Assembly (NCBI GenBank): GCA_933822405.4
Contig: CAKOGP040000446.1
Coordinates: forward strand, 244,737 to 308,736
Origin: Cylindrotheca closterium
Lineage: Eukaryota; Bacillariophyta; Bacillariophyceae; Bacillariales; Bacillariaceae
Direction of reading: 5' to 3'
Length of the DNA: 64,000 nt
The notes under the pieces were generated by a model. That model was not told the origin of the DNA. It ran no database searches and worked only from the letters and a program-made list of their open reading frames with translations. Below are positions 20,845 through 32,359 of the stretch, one piece after another; position 1 is the stretch's first letter, and each line of letters begins with the position of its first letter. Made by a program: the position numbers and the translations under genes.

Positions 20845-21754
20845 AAAAATAGAAGCTCAGCAGCACAGAGGATTCATTCCTTCATTCATTCAGCAGCACA
20901 GAGGATTCCTTTATTGATTTATTCATTCGTCGTCAATTTTTCCTGTTCCGCTGCACGGTATGGTATAGGTTGATTTAGATGGTAAAGTACGACTTCAGAT
21001 TCTGTATTGTGATGCCGGTAGAAAGGATTTGGGTAAATTGAAAATGTATTTTGGTTGTCACAATATACCGGTAGTAGTACCGGTATTAATACGTCAGCGA
21101 AGTAATATCTTTTTGCGGAAATTCCTTTCGCACCGTCGCGCTTTTTTTCTGGCCCGTCGCGCGAAATATTGCATCGTCGCGCAACATGCAACGGTATTGT
21201 ATCGTCGCGCTTCATTGTCGACTTTTTCAATGATGTAGATAGTTTTAAAAAGCTTCCATTGGCATCGAATTTGTGGCTTCCACAAAGAAGACCCAAACGC
21301 CTTTCATCAATTTGATGGTTGACACGATTACTACCTGGTGTGTGAGTCAGGACCTGGTCTCGTTATTCCTCCTGTGAAGTACCATGGTAGTCATCATGAC
21401 GCATGTGCTATGTATTTAACAGTCGTTGGGTTCCCACAAGACAAATGGTACTCGATCAGAGTGACTGGTAGTTTCGCATCGCGGCCAAGCTCAATAAAAA
21501 CAAAAACGCACGACTGGGTGATCTGTTAAACAACTGGACTACCTTAGGCTTTATATCGCCACGTACTTCTCCACATCATTCCTGGACATCAGATCATCGG
21601 CGGATTTGCAGTAGGAAATCCACGTCGATCTACATGGAAACAAGAACCCTTGGATCTTTTTGAGCCTCCCTCACTCACACAAAATCCACATCACAACTCG
21701 TACAATCTAGTTCGATTTTTGTTTGTCAAAAGCACTAGCACTAGCATCATCATC
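20845..21754. other. Intergenic, upstream region of FAS1 gene A
   Basis: About 900 bp with no convincing gene. It holds an imperfect direct repeat (CAGCAGCACAGAGGATTC at about 20857 and 20891), an ACCGGT-rich patch near 21066-21085 and the CGTCGCGC array described separately. Confidence 0.5.
21134..21210 (+). promoter_or_regulatory. Four-copy CGTCGCGC array
   Basis: Exact 8-mers start at 21134, 21155, 21175 and 21203 (spacings 21, 20, 28 bp, the first two close to two helical turns). The second overlaps a GCGCGAAA E2F-like core. Located about 550 bp upstream of FAS1 gene A. Regulatory function is inference. Confidence 0.4.
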
Positions 21755-23840
21755 ATGAAGTACACTGCCGCCATTCTTGCAGCTGCGTTCAGCGTTGCCA
21801 ATGCTCAATTCCAACCCATTGTGGATGCCGGAGAATACTCCACCCTTTTGGGTGCTGTTGTCTCGACTGGAAATGACGCAACTCTTGTGTCCAATGCCCC
21901 CGTCAGTAAGTTCCACAAATGTTACGCACCGTTGTTCTGATTGAGATGTCTACCGGTTTGGCTGTCTTGAAATGTCGTGACTTGCCTGCTGTGACTTGCC
22001 TGCTGTGACTAGCCTGCTGTGACTCGTACATATCTGTCACCGCATGAAATCATGGCCATCGAAAATCGGTCGTCATTCCAATACCACCACCACTGTGTCT
22101 TTTCCAACACTTTTGTTTCTAACATTTTCCCACATCCTGCTGCAGCCATCTTTGGACCCAAGGATTCCGCCTTTGCAGCCGTCCAAGACATTGTCGACGG
22201 ATTGTCCGAACAAGCGCTTAGTGACGTAAGTGATTTTCAAGTGAAACGGAGTCAAATTGTTTAGCAGCCAGTGTCTATAACATTGACTTACACCCTTCTG
22301 ATCTCCACATGTACATCTATCTTGATCACCACACTCATCACCTGCAGGTCCTTCTTAATCACGTCGTTGTCGGAGCTGCTGTCAATTCCACCCGAGTTGT
22401 CGAAGAAGGATGCATCGAGGCCGAAACCGCCGGAGGACTCATGCTCGGAATCCTATTCAACCCCGATGACAGCACGGTCACCGTGAATGGAATCCCCGTG
22501 ACTACCGTTGACATTGCTGGTGACTACGGCATCCTCCATGGAATCGAATCCGTCCTCATCCCTGGTGAGCAGGGAGATTTTGTTCCCTGTCCAGCATTTG
22601 CAGCCGACTTTACGCCCATTGCCGATAAGGGAATCTACAGTACTCTTTTGGATGCAGTAGTCTCTACTGGAAATGACGCTGTCATTAGCCAAAATGCTCT
22701 TGTCACCATCTTTGGACCCAACAACGATGCCTTTGCTGCCATTCAAGATACCGTTGATGGTCTATCCACTGAAGCGCTCTCTGGCGTTCTTTTGAACCAC
22801 GTCGTCAATGGAGCCTTGGAATCTAGTGCTGTTGTCGAAGCTGGATGTATCGAAGCCGTTGCCGCTGGAGGCATGAACCTTGCCATCCGATACAACGCCA
22901 CCACTCAGGTTGCTGATGTCAACGGAATTGTCATCACCGAGTTTGATGTCACTGGTAACTATGGAGTCTTGCATGGTATTGAGAGCGTCATTACCAGCTC
23001 TGATGGATACGTTGCATGCCCGGTTCCTTCCGTCGTTGAGCAAGTTGCTGCCAACGGAAATTACAGCACCCTTCTTGGCTTCCTTGACAACCCATTGCTT
23101 CAAGGACAACTTGAGAATGTTGGGCCCATCAGTAAGTAGTACATTGCCTTTTGATTGATTTGTGGCGGAACGACTCTGCTTGCGACTATTTGGAATTTTC
23201 ACAAATATTTTTCTAACGCTCTTTCTCTTCTTGTTTCAAAGCTATCTTTGGACCCAACGATGCAGCCTTCGCCGCCGTGTCTAGCGACCTTGATGGAATC
23301 GACCAAGCTACTTTGATCCAAACTCTTGGAGGCCACGTCGTCGCAGGAGTCTACACTGCTGCCGATGTCAAGGCTGAAGGATGCGTCCTCCTTGATACCA
23401 TTGTCGGAACCAAGGTTCGTGCCATGTTCGTCGAAAGCGACGACGGTTGCCGCAGAAAGTTGGCGGGACACGAAATGCCCACCGACCCTTGCTGCCGCAG
23501 AAGATTGGCCGGACACGAAATGCCCGCCGACGATGGTTGCCGCAGAAACTTGGCTGGACATGAAATGGTTGATGACTCTTCCATGGGTCACGTCATGATC
23601 AACGACGCCATGGTCATCCTTGCCGATATCGAAGACGGGACCAGCATCTTCCATGGACTTGATAAGGTTCTTCTCGGAGGCACCTTTGAATGCCCAACCG
23701 ATGCTCCTGCTGATGGCCCAACCGCTTCGCCTGTCGCTGCCGGTGACGAGGGAACTATGGATGAAGGATCCAGTGCTTCTTTCTCTGGAATCTCTGCATT
23801 TTTGGCCGCTGTTGTTGCCCTTTCCGCCTTTGTCTTCTAA
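21755..23840 (+). CDS. Secreted FAS1 protein A, three FAS1 domains
   Basis: Exons 21755-21905, 22146-22225, 22348-23131, 23242-23840; 537 aa. Signal peptide MKYTAAILAAAFSVANAQ. Three FAS1 domains, each with (T)IFGPxDxAF, GC(I/V) and YG(I/V)LHGIxSV followed by PCP; the third is split by the last intron. Inside its last domain an inserted loop has three copies of a Cys/Arg-rich unit (CRRKLAGHEMP, CCRRRLAGHEMP, CRRNLAGHEM). A short Pro/Thr/Ala stalk precedes the hydrophobic tail SGISAFLAAVVALSAFVF. Expected on the cell surface through a GPI-type anchor; adhesion role inferred from FAS1 family. Domain 2 has lost residues around VVNGALESS relative to paralogues (VVVGAAVESS). Intron 3 is identical to that of gene C, exon 4 nearly identical to gene B. 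Confidence 0.88.
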
Positions 23841-24148
23841 GCGGTTTTTTAGTGTTTCCAAGAATAACAAGATAGTATAATGTTTGTTTTTATTTGTTCG
23901 TTTCTTTTTCTCAGTACCTGTATCTATGTTAACAGTAATAGCCACTCGCGGCTTGCCTGGTTTTTGGTACCAGAAGAAGGTTGAAATTCTCTAACTTTCA
24001 GCGAAATCTGCCACAATCATATCTGCAGTCGTACCAATCGGAGCGCATATGCGTCATCATCGCAATATATTCATTTCTCAGTTTTTACATGTGCGGAATA
24101 TAATCCATCATCATCATCATCATCACCATCATCACCATCAAGCAAATA
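23841..24148. other. Intergenic between FAS1 genes A and B
   Basis: 308 bp holding the 3' flank of A and promoter of B. A CAT/CAC triplet run (about 24107-24140) sits immediately before the B start codon. No gene is seen. Confidence 0.5.
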
Positions 24149-26662
24149 ATGAAATACACTGCTGCCATTCTTGCAGCTGTGTTCAGCGTTGCCAATGCTC
24201 AATTCCAACCCATTGCGGATGCAGGAGAATACTCTGCCCTCTTGGACGCTGTCGTCGCCACTGGAAGTGGTTCCACTCTTGTGTCTGCTGCCCCCGTCAG
24301 TAAGTTCGAAATATTATTCCACACTTTAATTGTCATCAAGATGTGTTTGGGTTGAAATGCCATGATTTGGTGTGAGAATGTACATGCAGTAGCTATTGGT
24401 AATATTTATCTTTCATCGCATGACAATGCTACACATCATGGCCATCTAAAATCGGTCGTCATTCCAATTCCTTCGTGTGCATCATGTATTATATGAAATG
24501 CTCCAACTTACATTTCTGACATATTTTTCTTCCCTTTTACAGCCATCTTTGGGCCCAAGGACTCCGCCTTTGAAGCCATCCAAGACATTGTTGACAGATT
24601 GAATGAAGAACAGCTTACTGCCGTAAGTATCAAGTAATTGTCTAGTGAAATGATAATTATTAAAATGTCTCACCGAACATTGACTCACATCCTTCTAATC
24701 AATCTTGATAATCAATCATCACCTATACAGGTGCTTCTTGACCACGTTGTTGTCGGAGGCGCTGTGGATTCCGCCACCGTCGTCGCTGAAGGATGCATCG
24801 AGGCCGAAACCGCCGGAGGACTCATGCTCGGAATCAAATACGATGCCGATACCAACTCTGTCACTGTCAACGGAATCGCCGTAACTGCCTTTGACATTAC
24901 CGGAGACTACGGTGTCCTTCACGGAATCGAATCCGTCCTCGTCCCCGGTTTGCAGGGAGATTTTGTTCCATGCCCACCCCCTGCCATTGTTGCCCCCATC
25001 GCCAACAATGGAAACTACGGAATCCTCCTCGAGGCTCTCCTAGGAATAGAGGATCTTCTCCCCACGATCGAAGGCGCTGCCCCTGTTACCATCTTTGGAC
25101 CCAAGGACTCTGCCTTCCGAGCCATCCGATCGTCTGTGGAAAACCTTTCGGAAGAAGAAACCACGGCTCTTCTTTTGAATCACGTCATTGTCGGAGCCGC
25201 TGTGAATTCCTCCCAAGTTGCCGAGAAAGGATGTATCGAGGCCGAAACCGCCGGAGGACTCATGCTCGGAATCTTGTTCAACCCCGATGACAGCACGGTC
25301 ACTATCAACGGAATCCCCGTGACTGACTTTGACATTGCTGGTGACTACGGCATCCTTCATGGAATCGAATCCGTCCTCATCCCTGGTGACCAAGGAGACT
25401 TTATTCCATGCCCAGCCTTTGCGGCCGATTTTACGCCCATTGCCGAGAAGGGAATCTACAGTACTCTTTTGGGTGCAGTAGTCTCTACGGGAAATGACGC
25501 CGTCATTAGCCAAAATGTTCCTGTCACCATCTTTGGACCCAACGACGATGCCTTTGCTGCCATTCAAGATACCGTTGATGGTCTATCCACTGAAGCGCTC
25601 TCTGGCGTTCTTTTGAACCACGTCGTCGTTGGAGCCGCTGTGGAATCTAGTGCTGTTGTCAAAGCTGGATGTTTGGAAGCCGTTGCCGCTGGAGGCATGA
25701 ACCTTGCCATCCGATACAACGCCACCACTCAGGTCGCCGATGTCAACGGAATTGTCATCAATGACTTTGATGTCACTGGTAACTATGGAGTCTTGCATGG
25801 TATTGCGAGTGTCATTACCAGCTCTGATGGATACGTTGCATGCCCAATTCTTTCTGTCGTTGAGCAAGTTGCTGCCACCGGAAATTACAACACTCTTCTT
25901 GGTTTCCTTGACAACCCAATGCTTCAAGGACAACTTGAGAATGTTGGGCCCATCAGTAAGTAATACATTGCCTTGATTGATTTGTGGCGTAACAACGCTG
26001 CTTGCAACTATTTGGAATTTTCACAAATATTTTTCTAACGCTCTTTCTCTTCTTGTTTCAAAGCTATCTTTGGACCCAACGATGCAGCCTTCGCCGCCGT
26101 GTCTAGCGACCTTGATGGAATCGACCAAGCTACTTTGATCCAAACTCTTGGAGGCCACGTCGTCGCAGGAGTCTACACTGCTGCCGATGTCAAGGCTGAA
26201 GGATGCGTCCTCCTTGATACCATTGTCGGAACCAAGGTTCGTGCCATGTTCGTCGAAAGCGACGACGGTTGCCGCAGAAAGTTGGCGGGACACGAAATGC
26301 CCACCGACCCTTGCTGCCGCAGAAGATTGGCCGGACACGAAATGCCCGCCGACGATGGTTGCCGCAGAAACTTGGCTGGACATGAAATGGTTGATGACTC
26401 TTCCATGGGTCACGTCATGATCAACGACGCCATGGTCATCCTTGCCGATATCGAAGACGGGACCAGCATCTTCCACGGACTTGATAAGGTTCTTCTCGGA
26501 GGCACCTTCGAATGCCCAACCGATGTTCCTGTTGCTGGCCCAACCACTGCGCCTGCCCCTGCTGGTGATGTGGGAACCATGGATGAAGGATCCAGTGCTG
26601 CTTTCTCTGGAATCTCTGCATTTTTGGCCGCTGTTGTTGCCCTTTCCGCCTTTGTCGTCTAA
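24149..26662 (+). CDS. Secreted FAS1 protein B, four FAS1 domains
   Basis: Exons 24149-24299, 24543-24622, 24731-25955, 26064-26662; 684 aa. Same plan as A with one more FAS1 domain inside exon 3 (region of APIANNGNYGILLEALLG through ENLSEEETTALLLNHVIVG). Signal peptide MKYTAAILAAVFSVANAQ. The terminal domain has the triple RRxLAGHEM loop, then FECPTDVPVAGPTTAPAPA stalk and tail SGISAFLAAVVALSAFVV. Exon 4 matches gene A almost base for base while exon 3 is more diverged, so the two genes have exchanged sequence. Surface-anchored adhesion or matrix role inferred. Confidence 0.88.
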
Positions 26663-26897
26663 GTGGTGTTTTAGAGTTGACAAAATAACAATGTAGTGTA
26701 ATTAACATGTTTGTTTGTTTGTTTCATCATTTTTCTTTTGGACCAGGCTGAAATGCAAAACTCCCTATCGTGCTCAAGGGTGATATCGCCTTTAGGTAGC
26801 CATTTTGGTGGCGGTGATATGTCAATCGAGCTGTGTATTGAATATTGAGTATGCGCGTCATTATTCTCGCAGTTCTATGTGCATCGTCAAATAAATA

Positions 26898-29461
26898 ATG
26901 AAGTACACTGCCGCCATTCTTGCAGCTGTGTTCAGCGTTGCCAATGCTCAACAATTCCAACCCATTTCGGATGCAGGAGAATACTCTGCCCTCTTGGACG
27001 CTGTCGTCGCCACTGGAAGTGGTTTCACTCTTGTGTCTGCTGCCCCCGTCAGTAAGTCCGAATACGTTATGGTCCTGTTATTCTCATCAAGATGTCTATG
27101 GTTGGCTTGAAATGCCGTGATTTGCATGCAGTGACTTAGTTGATAATAGATATACATATCTGGTACCGCATGCCAATGTCACAGTATACATCATGGTCAT
27201 CTAAAATCGGTCGTCATTGCAATACCATCACTTTAATTCTAACCTTTTTCCACACCCTGTTGCAGCCATCTTTGGACCAAAGGATTCCGCCTTTACAGCC
27301 ATCCAAGATTTTTTCGACAATTTGAGCGTAGAAGAGCTTTCTTCCGTAGGTGATTTTCAAGTGAAACGGATTGAAATTCTATCTCAGGCAGTAATATCGA
27401 CTCACACCCTTCTGATCTACATATAAATATGTATATCTTGATCATCACTCACCACTTACAGATCCTTCTTGATCACGTCGTTGTTGGAACCGCTGTCAAT
27501 GCCGCCGCCATTGTCGAGGCCGGATGTATCGAGGCCCAATCCGCCGGAGGACTCATGCTCGGAATCCTATTCAACCCCGATGACAGCACGGTCACCGTGA
27601 ATGGAATCCCCGTGACTACCGTTGACATTGCTGGTGACTACGGCATCCTCCATGGAATCGAATCCGTCCTCATCCCTGGTGAGCAGGGAGATTTTGTTCC
27701 CTGTCCAGTATTTGCGGCCGACTTTACGCCCATTGCCGATAAGGGAATCTACAGTACTCTGTTGGGTGCAGTTGTCTCTACGGAAAATGACGCTGTCATT
27801 AGCCAAAATGTTCCTGTCACCATCTTTGGACCCAACGACGATGCCTTTGCTGCCATTCAAGATACCGTTGATAGTCTATCCACTGAAGCGCTCTCTGGCG
27901 TTCTTTTGAACCACGTCGTAGTTGGAGCCGCTGTGGAATCTAGTGCTGTTGTCGAAGCTGGATGTATGGAAGCCGTTGCCGCTGGAGGCATGAACCTTGC
28001 CATCCGATACAACACCACCACTCAGGTTGCTGATGTCAACGGAATTGTCATCAACGACTTTGATGTGACAGGAGAGTATGGAGTCTTTCATGGTATTGCG
28101 AGTGTCATTACCAGCTCTTATGGATACGTTGCATGCCCAGTTCTTTCTGTCGTTGAGCAAGTTGCTGCCAACGGAAATTACAGCACCCTTCTTGGTTTCC
28201 TTGACAACCCATTGCTTCAAGGACAACTTGAGAATGTTGGGCCCATCAGTAAGTAGTACATTGCCTTTTGATTGATTTGTGGCGGAACGACTCTGCTTGC
28301 GACTATTTGGAATTTTCACAAATATTTTTCTAACGCTCTTTCTCTTCTTGTTTCAAAGCTATCTTTGGACCCAACGATGCAGCCTTCGCCGCCGTGTCTA
28401 GCGACCTTGATGGAATCCACCAAGTTACTTTGCTCCAAACTCTTGCAGGCCACATTGTTGCAGGAGTCCACACCGTTGCCGATGTCAAGGCTCAAGGATG
28501 CGTCCTCCTTGATACCATTCTCGGAACCAAGGTTCGTGCCATGTACGTCGAAGACGACCATGGTGACAACTTCCGCAGAAGATTGGCGGGACACGAAATG
28601 CCCACCGACCTTTGCTGCCGTAGAAGATTGGTGGGACACGAAATGCCCGCCGACCCCTGTTGCGAAAGAAGATTGTCCGGACATGAAATGGTTGACGACT
28701 CTTCCATGGGTCACATCATGATCAACGACGCCATGGTCATCCTTGCCGATATCGAAGACGGGACCAGCATCTTCCATGGACTTGATAAAGTTCTTCTTCT
28801 CGGAGGTGATACCTTTGAGTGCCCAACCGATGCTCCTGTTGCTAGCCCAACCGCTGCGCCTGCCCCTACCCGTGACGACGAGACCGCGGATGAAGGATCC
28901 AGTGCTGGCCCAACCACTGCCCCTACCCGTGACGACGATACCGCGGATGGAGGATCCAGTGCTGCCCCAACCACTGCCCCTACCCGTGACGACGATACCG
29001 CGGATGGAGGATCCAGTGCTGGCCCAACCACTACCCCTGCCGGTGACGACGATACCGCGGATGAAGGATCCAGTGCTGGCCCAACCACTGCCCCTGCCGG
29101 TGACGACGAGACCGCGGATGAAGGATCCAGTGCTGGCCCAACCACTACCCCTACCCGTGACGACGAGACCGCGGATGAAGGATCCAGTGCTGGCCCAACC
29201 ACTGCCCCAACCATTGACGACGGGGCCGCGGATGAAGGATCAAGTGCTGGCCCAACCACTGCCCCTGCCGGTGACGACGGAGCCGCGGATGAAGGGTCCA
29301 ATGCTGCTGGCCGAACCACTGCCCGTGCCAATGACAAGGGAGCCGTGGATAAAGGGTCCAGTGCTGGCCCAACCACTGCCGTCTTGGTCGCTGTTGTTGC
29401 CATTTGCTTCTTTGTTTTCTTAGCGGCTTTTAGTGTCTACAAAATAATAAGGTCCGAATAG
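26898..29461 (+). CDS. Secreted FAS1 protein C, three FAS1 domains, repeat stalk and extended tail
   Basis: Exons 26898-27051, 27266-27345, 27462-28248, 28359-29461; 707 aa. Signal peptide MKYTAAILAAVFSVANAQ, three FAS1 domains as in A, and a variant loop with RRRLAGHEMP, RRRLVGHEMP, ERRLSGHEM. The stalk is a tandem array of about nine 19-residue units (GPTTAPTRDDDTADGGSSA type), Thr/Ser/Pro/Asp-rich and likely O-glycosylated. The C-terminus is a membrane-spanning stretch (VLVAVVAICFFVFLAAFSV) followed by YKIIRSE. Alignment with A and B shows this tail comes from reading through the ancestral stop (TTC-TAA in A, TTC-TTA here), replacing a GPI-like end by a short basic/polar tail. Confidence 0.88.
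28845..29384 (+). repeat. 57-bp coding minisatellite in FAS1 gene C
   Basis: Roughly nine units with a 57-bp period (for example GCTGGCCCAACCACTGCC at 28904 and a one-base variant at 28961). They are absent from the A and B stalks. Units encode GPTTAPxxDDxxADxGSSA. Copy number probably varies between strains. Confidence 0.9.
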
Positions 29462-29697
29462 CTCTACCAGTAGAGTAGCCACTCGTCAGTACTGGACCTT
29501 TTCTGTGCGATGCGAAGTTTAAATTGACTAATTCGCCGATTTTTGGGACAATCCTCCTAGCTGCTAGGTGATGGTAAGAATGAGACTACTCTATAGTGGC
29601 AGTCGATCGTGTCAAAATGCGTCATTGTTGTGAAAAAATAAGATCTGCGCGAACTCTTCGATTTTATTCTTAATTAAAAACCTGCTGTGCGTGTGCG

Positions 29698-29730
<33 letters not shown>

Positions 29731-29792
29731 ATATTCATAATACTAACAAGAATCCTTCTCTCATTGACCTCTTGCGGTTCCATCAATCAATC
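29462..29792. other. Intergenic between FAS1 genes C and D
   Basis: About 330 bp. A CAT/ATC triplet run of about 30 bp (29698-29730) lies some 65 bp before the D start. No gene is seen. Confidence 0.5.
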
Positions 29793-32185
29793 ATGAAGAC
29801 GACGATCACTCTTCTTGCATTAGCATTAGGCGCAGCTTCTGCTGCTGATTTTACTTCCGCCATCGACAAAGGAATTTATACAAGCCTGCTTCAACTCGTC
29901 AATGACACAGACGCCGAGGCACTGATTGATGCCAATGCTCCACTTAGTAAGTTCGACAAGATTGCGACGCGATGCATATACAAGCTATTGCTGAAGCTTG
30001 AAACAATAAGGCTTTAAATTGAGTCGAGTCTATTGTTTGATTGACATAGTGCAAGATCGTATGCAATCCTATCACTTTTCAAAATGAATTCACTCACATA
30101 TCTGTTTTTGTCATTGTTAGCAATCTTTGGTCCCAAGGATGCTGCCTTCAGTGTAATCTCGAGTCTTCTCTCTGGCTACACCATTGACCAGCTAAGAGAT
30201 GTCGTAAGTTGTGTGAACATTGATGTAAAAATCTGATGGATTCATTTCAATATAACTCGAGCAAACTCTGATGTATGTATAATGTCTCTGTTTCATTATT
30301 ATCTTTTTCAGCTCTTGGATCATGTGGTGGCTGGTGTAGCTCTTGATTCTGCCGCCATTGTGGAACAGGTCTGCACGGAAGTGGAAACTGTCGGAGGTCT
30401 CAAATTGGCCATTAAATTTGAAGCCGCCGCCAGTTCCGTCACGGTCAACAACATTCCTGTCACGGACTTTAACATGGAAGGAGATTTTGGAATCATGCAT
30501 GGAATTGAAGGTGTCTTTGTGGAGGGTATTCTGGGACAATTTGAACCTTGTCCCAAGCCACCCATCTTTGATCCCCTAGTGGCGAAGGGGGCCTACAGTA
30601 CACTGATTGATTTGCTCATTGACACGGGCAGTGTTTCTACTTTGGAAAGCAATGCACCTATGAGTAAGTTGGATCGTTCTGTCTTTATTTTAAAAGCATC
30701 AAAGATTTCTCGTGCAAACCGGAAACTGACAATCGCATCTCTCACTTCACCTATGATACCTACACAAATATCTTCAGCCATCTTTGGTCCTAAGGATTCT
30801 GCCTTTGCGGCCATTTCCGAGTATACAGTAGAATTGTCTCTCGAAGAGGTACAAGGAACCCTTCTCAACCATGTTATTCTGGGAGAGGAAATCTTAACGG
30901 GTACAATCATTTCGGAAGGCTGCATTGAGAGAGTAACTGCCGGAGGACTCCAAGTTGGAATTCTATTTGATTCTGCTACCAGTAGCTTGAGTATCAACGG
31001 CGTCACCGTGTCTGACTTTAATGTGAATGCAGACTTTGGAATCTTCCAAGGCATTGACCAAGTTATGGTTCAGGGTCTCCAAGGGGAGTTTATTCCTTGC
31101 CCACCCTTCGAGGCGGACTTTTCTCCAATTCGCAACAGAGGCATTTACAATGCTTTGCTCAATTCGATTGAAAGTTCTGGTGCCGACATTGACATTTCGG
31201 CAAGTGCTCCAGTTACAATCCTTGGTCCAAACGACATCGCTTTTGCCGATGTTGCCAACATTATCAATGGGCTGAACCAACAGGACCTTAAGGATACGAT
31301 ATTGCGACATGCAATTGTTGGTGAAACTATCGAAGCTGCTGACATTGTCGAAGCAGGATGTTTGGAAAAGGTGACTGCTGGGGGACTTGATGTTGCTTTC
31401 CGCTACAACCAAACACTTGACCAAGTTGATGTGAATGGTATTATTGTTAGCGACATTGGTATCGTAGGAGACTACGGATTGTTCCACGGGATTCAAGGCG
31501 TTCTTTTCGAGAACTCACCCGGCTATGTTCCTTGTCCAGCACCTACATTTGTCGATCTAGTCGAAGAGACAGGGAACTACACGGGTATGGTCAATTTTTT
31601 GTTGACAAATGCCCAACTCCAACAAGAACTTGCAAGAGTTGGACCCGTCAGTAAGTATCTATCCAAATACAGTAGAGGATGTTGATTCTGGCAGCTTGAA
31701 ATTTTGCGCTAACGAACTCCAATTTGTTCTCTCCAGCTATCTTTGGACCAGATGACGCCGCATTCGCCGCTGTTTCAAGTGATCTCGCACAAGCTAACAA
31801 CACTCAATTGGTCACCATTATTGGTGGACACGTAGTCCAACAAGTTTACACTGCTGAACAAGTCGTCGAGTTGGGATGCGTCATCCTCCGTACAGTTATT
31901 GGCACTACCGTTCGTATCATGTACATTGAAGACGAGGGCGCTGTCATGGTCAACGATGCCAAAGTTATCCTTCCTAACATCCAGGACGAAACTAGTATCT
32001 TCCACGGAATTGACAAGGTCATTGACTCTGGTGAACAATTTGACTGCCCACAAACCCCGGAGCCAACAAGGGCACCGACTGCTCCAGTCATTCCTCGTCC
32101 AACTGTGCCTCTATCCAGCGCACCTCGTTCTGGACTCTCCATTGTATTCGCAGCAAGTATTGCCATTGCCGCTTTTGTCCTATAA
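29793..32185 (+). CDS. Secreted FAS1 protein D, four FAS1 domains
   Basis: Exons 29793-29946, 30121-30203, 30312-30663, 30778-31650, 31737-32185; 636 aa. Signal peptide MKTTITLLALALGAASAA. Four FAS1 domains, each with (I/L)FGP or LGPND motif, GC(I/L)E and FHGI or equivalent, ending in PCP. The terminal domain reads IMYIEDEGAVMVNDAKVILP with no RRLAGHEM insert, i.e. the simple form of that loop. Stalk PEPTRAPTAPVIPRPTVP then tail SGLSIVFAASIAIAAFVL. Introns are kept before the first motif of domains 1, 2 and 4, but the intron usually found after the first helix of a domain is absent in domain 2. More diverged than A-C, so an older duplicate. The gene ends 175 bp from the convergent gene E. Confidence 0.87.
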
Positions 32186-32359
32186 CCGTTGCGTTTGAAT
32201 GTGTTATCAAGACGACGCACAAGATGGCTACATGTGCTATTTTAGTTTTCATCTATGTTTCAGTGACAATGTTTTATCTCTGCCAACTTAACAACCATTA
32301 TATAAAGTTCTACTATATTTGTTGTATCCAAATCATTTTGAGTAACGCCATGTACTATT

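Noticed and set aside
21100..21260. Bacterial or viral origin for the GC-skewed array
   Set aside because: Surrounding genes are eukaryotic with introns; only a short motif array is present.
28845..29384. CRISPR-like regular repeats
   Set aside because: Units are contiguous, degenerate and coding, with no spacers, in a eukaryotic gene.
28711..29403. Long frames on both strands over the 57-bp repeats
   Set aside because: Repetitive GC-rich coding minisatellite keeps several frames open; only the FAS1 C frame splices to upstream domains.
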